A stretch of 64,000 nt of DNA from positions 15,072,330-15,136,329 of the forward strand of contig JABBOT010000001.1 of NCBI GenBank assembly GCA_016165875.1. The letters are read 5' to 3'. A program made the position numbers and the translations under genes. Position 1 is the first letter of the stretch. Every line of letters starts with the position of its first letter. Below, piece by piece: positions 12,301 to 21,300 of the stretch. Below the pieces are notes generated by a model. It was not told the origin of the DNA. It did no database searches and was given only the letters and a program-made list of their open reading frames with translations. The DNA is from Acanthopleura granulata. Taxonomy: Eukaryota > Mollusca > Polyplacophora > Chitonida > Chitonidae.

Positions 12301-15300
12301 TATCAGCTTGACCTCTTGTCACACCTGTACCTGTATTCCTGTCCTAATTAACCTGTGAGCTCACCTTAACCTGTCAGTAAGAATTGTGTTTTAGCTCTTT
12401 CTGCTTGAGGAGCACCTGCAAGGCTCTGTTACATAGGCTGCTCTGCAGAAGGTAAAGCCGTAATCACCATAACCAGCCAGTAAGAGTTGTGTTTTAGCTC
12501 TTTCTGCTTGACCTCTCGTCACACCTGTACCCACCTGTAATCCTCTCCTAATTAACCTGTGAGCTCACCTTAACCAGCCAGTAAGGGTTGTGTTGTAGCT
12601 CTATCAGCTTGAGGAGAACCTGCAGGGCTCTGTGGCACTGGCTGCTCCTCAGAAGGTCAGGCAGACAGAGCTTGAATGCCACCAGCCCCATCCTGGCAGC
12701 CATACTGGATTCATCCTCAATGATACTGGTCATTAGACCCAGCAGCTCATCCAGGGTCAATGCTGAAAGTATATTTGAGGCAAATATTAGGGCAAGACAG
12801 ATACTCTCCAGTCAGAGGTACAACAGAATAATAGTTACTGCTCTGGACAAGAAGAATTACTGACGACCGATTTAGCTGTAAATGATGTGCACCAAGCAGA
12901 CCTGAATTCATGTCTGATTGTATTGTGAATGAATAGTTGCTGGCTTCATAAAGACCCGAAAGTGTGTCTTAATTGTGGCCTTATATTAACTCCTTTGTCA
13001 CATATCTCATAAACCTACCTGCCATCATTCAGGTGAAACAGTTTTTGAATACACCTTAAAATTTCATTTAACATCAAATTTAAGGAGAAAAATTACATGT
13101 TTTGATTGTAGCAAAATAATTCCAAAAGACATTGTCAAACATGTCACCAAACTGATTCCACGTCTCTTCATTAAGTACGAAATTATGATATTTAAGACAA
13201 GTTACATTCACATGTCAAGGTAATGGAACAATACAGATCCATGTCTTGTAAAGTTCTACACTAACTGCTTCAACATCAGTCATAAAGAATATTTTGGAAA
13301 TGCCTACACATCTAACAGTGCACTAGTCCATATGAAATAAATTCTGTACATTTAAATCATTTTTCACATGTATGTTGAAAATAATATTTCACAGTTAATA
13401 GAGTTTCATGACTACATGTACATCACAATGAATGACACAACATGTAAAACTGAATTCCCTGCACACAGTCAGGCCTCTTTAATATACCTGGAGCATCAGA
13501 GTCGTTCCAATCCTGGAAAGTGCCCCCACCTGCCACTTGAGCTTTATGTAGGTAGTTACCTATGATCTGACCAGTGTGTCTCTTACCTGGAGCACCAGTT
13601 ACCGTGACAGTTATTCCACTCCTGGAAGCTTGGCTCACCTGCCACGTCAGCTGCCTGTAAGCAGTCAGCTATGATCTGCCCTGTCTGTCCCATACCTGGA
13701 GCACCAATGACTGTCACAGAGTTATTCCACTGCCTCCACCTGCCAGGTGAGCTACCTGTAGGCAGTTACCTTTGATCTGCCCAGTCTGTCCCTTACCTGG
13801 AGCATCGGTGATCGTGACAGAGTTGTTCCACTGCTGGAAGCTTCCCCCACCTGCCAGGTGAGCTGCCTGTAGGTAGTTTCCTATGATGTGACCAATTTGT
13901 CCCTTGAGCTGAGGGTCCGAGTGCTTGGCATACAACAGGATGTCTTGCAGATTCTGGTTGTCTGTAACCATAACATAAACAATCTTAAGGTGTTGTGATG
14001 TTAAGTTGGGGATATTACTAATGTATTACTTTAATAACAAAGCAGGTATCCAGGAAGTGAATGTAGTTCTCTCGGAATCTACATGTGTGTCCCCAAACAG
14101 TTTGAGCCATCATAGTAGTAGCTAAAGAGTAAGTCCAAGACAGAACAAAAATGTCTTGAATTTTGGGGAAAATCAAGAAAATGGCTAACAACTAAAACTT
14201 TAACTGTAATTAAACTGTCATGGTGAAGCCATAAATGTATATCAAATTAAAACTTAATACAATACAGCGTTTAAGAAAAATACATAGTTCTGAAAATTGT
14301 TTCGTGACAGATGAAGGGATGTTAACTTTTTTAACTCAGGTACAGCTAGAGAACTAATAACAATATAAGTGCACTGGACATACTCTGTCAGACAGGCATC
14401 TCTCAAACTGACCTGTTTCTCCAGTGACAAAGAGCCTGTAGAAGAATACTGTGGGGTACATAGTGGTTATGCTAGATATACAGCTGAGGGCCAGAGATTT
14501 GCTGCTGATGCGAACTGCCTTGTCAGGGATTAACTCCCCTTTCCGGCCAGCCAGTAAAAACTGCTGACACAGCAGGCGTGTGCAGTACAGGAATGGGACT
14601 TCCCCGTCTACAAAGGTTCCGATGTCCCCGAGGCATGACGAAGGAGCACCTCCTGGATATGGGGACGAGGGTTCAGACATGATATTTTCACAGTCTGGAT
14701 CATACTCTGGGTTACCGTTCATGTCTTCACCCAGCCCCTGACGTAATGAAGGTACCCGCTTGGGGCTCAGACTGCGTATGCTGAGCAGCGTGTCCTGGCT
14801 GCTACTGTGAGACAGCTGGGACTTCTCAGAGCGCTCTGACTTGTCCTCGTTCACGTCTCCAATCTCCACATTAGAATACGAGGAGTCGTTCAGCATGAAC
14901 ACAGGCGGGTCATCTCCTGCTGTCTCTGCACTCTCGTCATCATTGTCGTCGTCACCGTCTGTCGTCTTTTGCTGTTCCTGATCACCGCTTGTCTCCCCTT
15001 CCTCTGACCCCTCGCCTGACTCTGTCTCCTGCAGCACAGAGGCTCCCTGCTCCGCTGAGCCCGCTTCTGAGTCCATGTCATCTTCTAGGTCCTCGGAGGC
15101 TGAAGGCAGGCCAGCAAAATTACCTGAAGCAATAACACATTATACATAACACATAGGCTTTCAACATGAATTTCTGTAGATGCCACAGTGCTTCTGTTCC
15201 TTGTCGTGAATACAGATGCCAGTTTTCCAACACTTGCATGTTGTACACATTTGAAAGATTTGTGTAACTATTTAATGAAAGTTATGGTTACGTGAGAAAT

Positions 15301-18300
15301 AAAGAAGTTACAGGCATTCCAAAAATGAACGAAAAAAAATTTTTTTTCTCCATTTTTTGGGGCATATTTGACCTCAAATCTGTCAGGGCAGATTTTCCAT
15401 GGAGCACTGCATGATGAACTTCACACTATTTAATTTCTTCACCAAGACTGGAGCTTAAAGTCATTTTTATTCCCCAACTAATTTAAAACCCTTTCATGTA
15501 TTTTTATATTAAGAAACAAAACCTTACATTCCATGTATTCCCTAACAGTAAGTGGTAAGAAGACCTACATGTATGTGGTACTTACTATCTGCCCTGCCTC
15601 TGCCCAGTGTCTTACTCTGGTCGTCGTATATTGTGGAGGTTGTGATGGAGTTGCGACTGCTGAGTATGGGCAGAAGCTGGGGATGGGGGTGCCGCAGTAG
15701 CTGCTGAAGGGCCTCTAGGGATGCGGTCACCACATTGTGGTCTCTGTGCCTGGTGTGGTACAGGAGCAACTCATAAACCTTAAACAGCAAAACAAGTACT
15801 GGTGCAAAATAATTATTTTAACATACTGCTACATGGACTGTCCTTATAAAAGAAAGGCCAGATTTTGCCCCACTTACCCTACAATGACCTAAGTCTTCGT
15901 CTGCGACTAAGTTGCTCATTTTTACTGATTCTGAAAGTTCTATTTATTTTAGAGAGGTGTTTGGGGGTTTGTTTGGAAATTAGGATGACACTATACTGGA
16001 AATACGTAGCACTTGAAGTAATATTTTAAGCAGAGGTATTTTTAGACACTTTCTCATCGGGGTAACTGAGTTTTTGGAATATTTTGAAATTGCGTTTTTT
16101 TGTCTGTTTGGTACTATGGGGAAAATGGAGTGTTTTCAGTTATCTGCAACCGTCGCCAAAGGCTTTCCGATGCCGAGAAATGCAACATTTATGTAACGTC
16201 AGCAGCGGTGATGTGCTGCCATTATACATGGTTCAATTTCCGATAACTAGCTACACTGTACCCACATACCTTTCTTGGGTTCTAACAATGAACTGGACCA
16301 TTGTGTAGTGAACAGTGTTGGTGTGTAGGCTTCTATTATTACCCCTGATAGTACATAGCCCTTTACTTTTAAAACAGAAACATTTAAACACAAAACAAAG
16401 ATTCAATTGTCACTGATCTGTCTTAGGGGCCTCCGTGGTGCAGTCATGTTAACGCGCTAACGCAGCGCAATGAAAGAAGCCTCCCACCAATGCAGTCGCT
16501 GTGAGTTCAAGCCCAGCTCATGCTGGTTTCCTCTCCGGCCGTACGTGAGAAGGTCTGCCAGCAACCAGCGGATGGTCGTGGGTTTCCCTCGGGCTCTGCC
16601 CAGTTTCCTCCCACGATGATGCTGGCCGCCGTCATATAAGTGAAATATCCTTGAGTATGGGGTAAAACCCCAATCAAATAAATAAATAAATAAATAATCT
16701 GTCTTAAAATGACATCCTACATGGTTCTACTTGTAGCTGTATTTGAAGGCTCTACACGGCAAGACAGATTTACAAGTAACAGTTGTAATATTGTGAATGT
16801 GTCAATTTCAAATCAGCAGGATCATAAGAAATTTCATTCAGGATAGCCTTTAGTACAGTTTATTTGGCAGGGGAAAAAGCAGTCTTTTGAAGTAAAGATT
16901 TTATTAAAAAAGTATAATATACAGCCTTTTGACAAGCATATCCACTGCCTTCCGGTAGCCTATAAAAAAATGTAGCCTGATTGTTATTCATATATCTATA
17001 TATTAACATATTGATACTATTATGAAGAAAGCTACTCTAAAACTTCTGATGCAAATTAGGGTAGAATAATAAAACTTACAGGAAACCTAGTACTGACAAA
17101 AGGTATTTCAAGACAAGGAAAACCTGTACGATAAAGTGCATGGTAGGCATTACCGGTATTTAGAAACTTAAAATCTTTCCTTTCCATCTTTCCAGATGGA
17201 GGCATCTGGAATTTGATTCACATTTCTCGGTATGAACCTGTTAAAATTTCTAAGAAATTGTTTCAGCAAACTAGGCCGACTGTTTAGACCTACATTTAGG
17301 CTACAGGAGCCCATGGGGGGAGATTTTTTTCTACTAAGGGAATAAACCACAGTTTAATATCCCGAGTAACTAAGTTTTAATACTGAGTCTTGTAAGGTTG
17401 TAGAAAAATACCCAATACTGTACAGTGTTATACCGGACATGATTAGGCCTACACTACACCTCTTTAGAGTCATAACTATTAATCATCTGTTTATCTATTG
17501 ATAGTAAACCTGGGTACCTGTAGCAGTTGTTCAATGGTTACTGTGGCCTCTCGCTCTGATCTCATCACCCCAAAGCTGCCCTTCATGCCCTCATCTTTCA
17601 CATCAGGGTTGACAATCAAGGGCAGCAGGTACCGGAGACACTGTATCACACCCAGTAACTTTGACACTTCATAGTCCTGGCTGGCCGGTAACAATGAGCC
17701 TAAAGCAGTAAACAACATAATAATAATAAAACAAAATACCAGTAATAATACTCATTTACAATGTACACTTGCTATATACCGACCACATAAAAGTGACAAA
17801 TATGAGTACTCTACACCTCACAAATTCAGAAATTAAATATATTGTACATGTACATAGATACATACACCAGCTACAGCATGAAATATAGCAGATGGATGCT
17901 ATGAATATCCGACACCTACCATAATTATCCATGTTTCATCCATGACATAAAAGTATATGTACATAAGACATACACGGACAAGTATATAAATATATGTAAA
18001 AGCCATCATAGGCCTATAGAGTACACAAATGATACAAACAACAGAAAGTGTTTTTTTTCCAGTTATTTTTCCAGATGGGCTATTACAAAATAATCTATTT
18101 ATTTATCTCAAATAACTGAAGTTTAACCTAAACTCAAGTATACACTCAGGGTTTATCTTAGACACTTTGTTACTTTACCACTTAACATGGAGTTTTTGGC
18201 ATATTCTGAAACTGAGTTTTGTTTAAAATAAATTGGGTATTTTGCTTATTTGGGGATACTAGGGGTTGTACTATTTGCAGGTGCTGTGGCACTTCGGGAA

Positions 18301-21300
18301 AATTGAGTTTTTTAATCATCTAGCATGAATTAATCTCTGTCACCATGGCCAAGGGCTGTCCAATGTCTCTAATTGCATCATTTAAGTGACGTCGGCATGG
18401 GTTATGTGCCGATGTTACTGATGGTCCAATTTCCGATATCAAGCCACATCTTACTCACATACTTTTCTTGGGCTCTAACAATAAACCGAATCATCATGTA
18501 GTGAACAGGGATGGCGTATTGGCTTCCATTATTGCGAAGTAAAAGTAGGATATACTGTTTGACTTATTCATTTAAATACAAAACTGAGGTTCAATTGTAG
18601 ATAATCTGTATTAAAGTGACATCATAGATGGCGCTACTTGCAGCTGTATTTGAAGCCTGTGTGCTAATATCAACTTGTATCCCTTGAAATATTGTGAAGG
18701 TATTAATTTCAAATTCGCAGGATCATAAGAAATTTCCTTCAGGATTTAGTTTAGTATAGATTATTTGGAAGGGATAAAAGAAGTTAAGGCAAGAAATCTG
18801 TTGAAAAAAGGTTTTATTTAAAAATTCTAATAGAGGCCTTCATTCAAATCCACTTAGATCATAGGCCTACCAGTAGCCTAACATGTAACCCGAAGATTGT
18901 TTACATACTAAAAATATATTAATTAATAATATAACTGAGGTGGCTAAGCTAAAATATATGATACAACATAACTTTACAACACAAAGTAGATTATAAAACA
19001 TAACCTACGATTTAAGAAAAGTGTTTTAAGATAAAGAAAACCTGTACGATAAAAGCATATAGTGAGGCATTATTTAAAAATCTTTCCTATCAATCTAGTC
19101 ATGGAAACTTCTGGAATTTTATTCACATTTTACTATATGAATCCTGCAAACCAGGCCTGCTGTTTATATTTAAGGCTACAGCTAGGGACTCTGGGACAGA
19201 GTGTTTTTTCCACTAAGGGAATAAGCATGTATACATATGTACATTCTACTCAATTTGTATCGACATGCATGCAACTTGCAGGATTTCTTCTATCATAAAT
19301 AATACTATTAATTACTCTGTAGAACTCACAGTTTAATATCCCACGTAACAAAGTTTTAACATTAAGTCTTGTAAGGCTGTGGCAAAATACCCAATACTGT
19401 ACAGTGCAATACCACCGAAAGAAAGTGATACCAATGTGGGTTTTAGAACGTTGCTATGAAAAAGCATAAAAATTGAGTTGTACGTCCCTTGTACGATGAA
19501 AAGCCTAAACAACTGAGTTTTCACCTTGTTTGCATGTCTTTGGTGTGCGAAAAAAAATTCAGTTCGAGCATTTTTCAAATAGAGTTTGACATTTTTGTCT
19601 ACGAATGAACCTAACACTGTAAATGTATTTCAAAATGATACCGTAACAATAACATTATATTCCTCGCCTAAAGAATATAATTTCTGGACACACTGATAAC
19701 CTACCCATGAGGGCCTCCAGTAGCCACTTGGAGAAGAAATTAGGGCTGCGTGAGTACTGACACATAGCAGACAGACTTGTGGCTGCTGTACGTCGTGTGA
19801 CAGCCGTGGTGGATCCAAGGTTGGGCAGAAATGCTCGTAGCAAGGACTGAACAGGCAGAAAAATAAATGACTTTTTATTGATTTTTAAAGAAGTATAAGT
19901 TCTACTTGTGAAAAATTTACCATAATTACACTGTGTCTGGTTTTGCTTTCCAAAAAATTATTTAAGATATGTGTAACACCTTCACTGACCATTTGAGGAA
20001 ACTAGTAACTGTGTCAGATTTCAGTGCTGAAAATTCCTGGCTATTGCTGCCTCACTCTGCAGTTGCTGGTTCAAAAACCCATACGATTTACAGCACCAGA
20101 GTCTGTATTATACAGGTAACCAGAAGTGTAAATCCCAAGTAACAATGACACTCTTAAGACTTACAGCTATAAAAGAGCATAAATGCAATACCTTGACCTC
20201 AGCATCATTGGCAAAGCTCATGAGGACTGGGCAGATTTTGAGCATGGCTGTGGACAGAGTCTCCTGAATGGCCTCTTCTTCTCGTCTACAGATACGTCCT
20301 ATACATGGCATGAGGTTCACGATGTATGGCCTGGGGACAGAAAGGGAGGATAATGATACAAACAGGCGAATGTCCCACACACGGCACCAGGTTCACAATG
20401 GATAAGGGACAGAGAAGGGAGATACCAATATAAATATATAAATGTCCGATACATTGCATGAGGTTCACAATGTAGGGCCAGGGGACAGAGAAGGGGGATA
20501 CCAATATAAATATATAAATGTCCGATACATTGCATGAGGTTCACAATGTAGGGCCAGGGGACAGAGAAGGGGGATAACAATATAAATATATAAATGTCCG
20601 ATACATTGCATGAGGTTCACAATGTAGGGCCAACGTTACAGAGAAGGGGGATAACAATACAAACAGATGGCATGGCATATAGCTTACGATATATGGCCTG
20701 GAGACAGAACAAGGGAATAATAATATAAATAGGTAATGTCATATACAAGGCTCGTGGTTTACAATGTACTGCCAGTGGGCAGAGAAGGGGGATAACAACA
20801 TAAATAGATAAATGTCCTAAACATGAAAGGTTAAAGGTTCACAATGTATTCCCTGGAGGAGAACAGGGGAATGAAAATATAAACAGATGAATGTCCTAGA
20901 TAGATGGCATGAAGTTCAAAAAGAATGCATGAACTGGCAACAAATAAAGGTAATATAAAAATATGAAAAGATGAATGTTCTATACATGGCATGTGGTTTA
21001 CGACGTATGGCTTGGGAACAGAGCAGGGGGGGGGATAACGATACAAACAGATGAATATTCTTTACATGGCATGTCGTTTACCTTGTATGGCCTTAGGCAT
21101 AAAGCTTTGGGAAACATGATAAAAACAACTGAATGTCCAATACATGACTTGAGGCCCACAGTGAGCGGCTTGGGGAAAGAGCGAGAGGATACAGATTGAA
21201 TGTTCTATATGGTGTTTATTTCAATATATATGGCCTGGGAATAGAGCAAAGGGTTCATGATAGCAGGTACATGTGTAATACAAGACACTGGGTTCATAAT

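Noticed and set aside
14890..15081. 63-codon basic minus-strand frame
   Set aside because: It is a shifted frame of the acidic HTT exon 9.
20286..20580. Minus-strand frames repeating [10 protein letters not shown]
   Set aside because: These are minisatellite copies of the HTT exon 5 edge, not a separate repeat protein.
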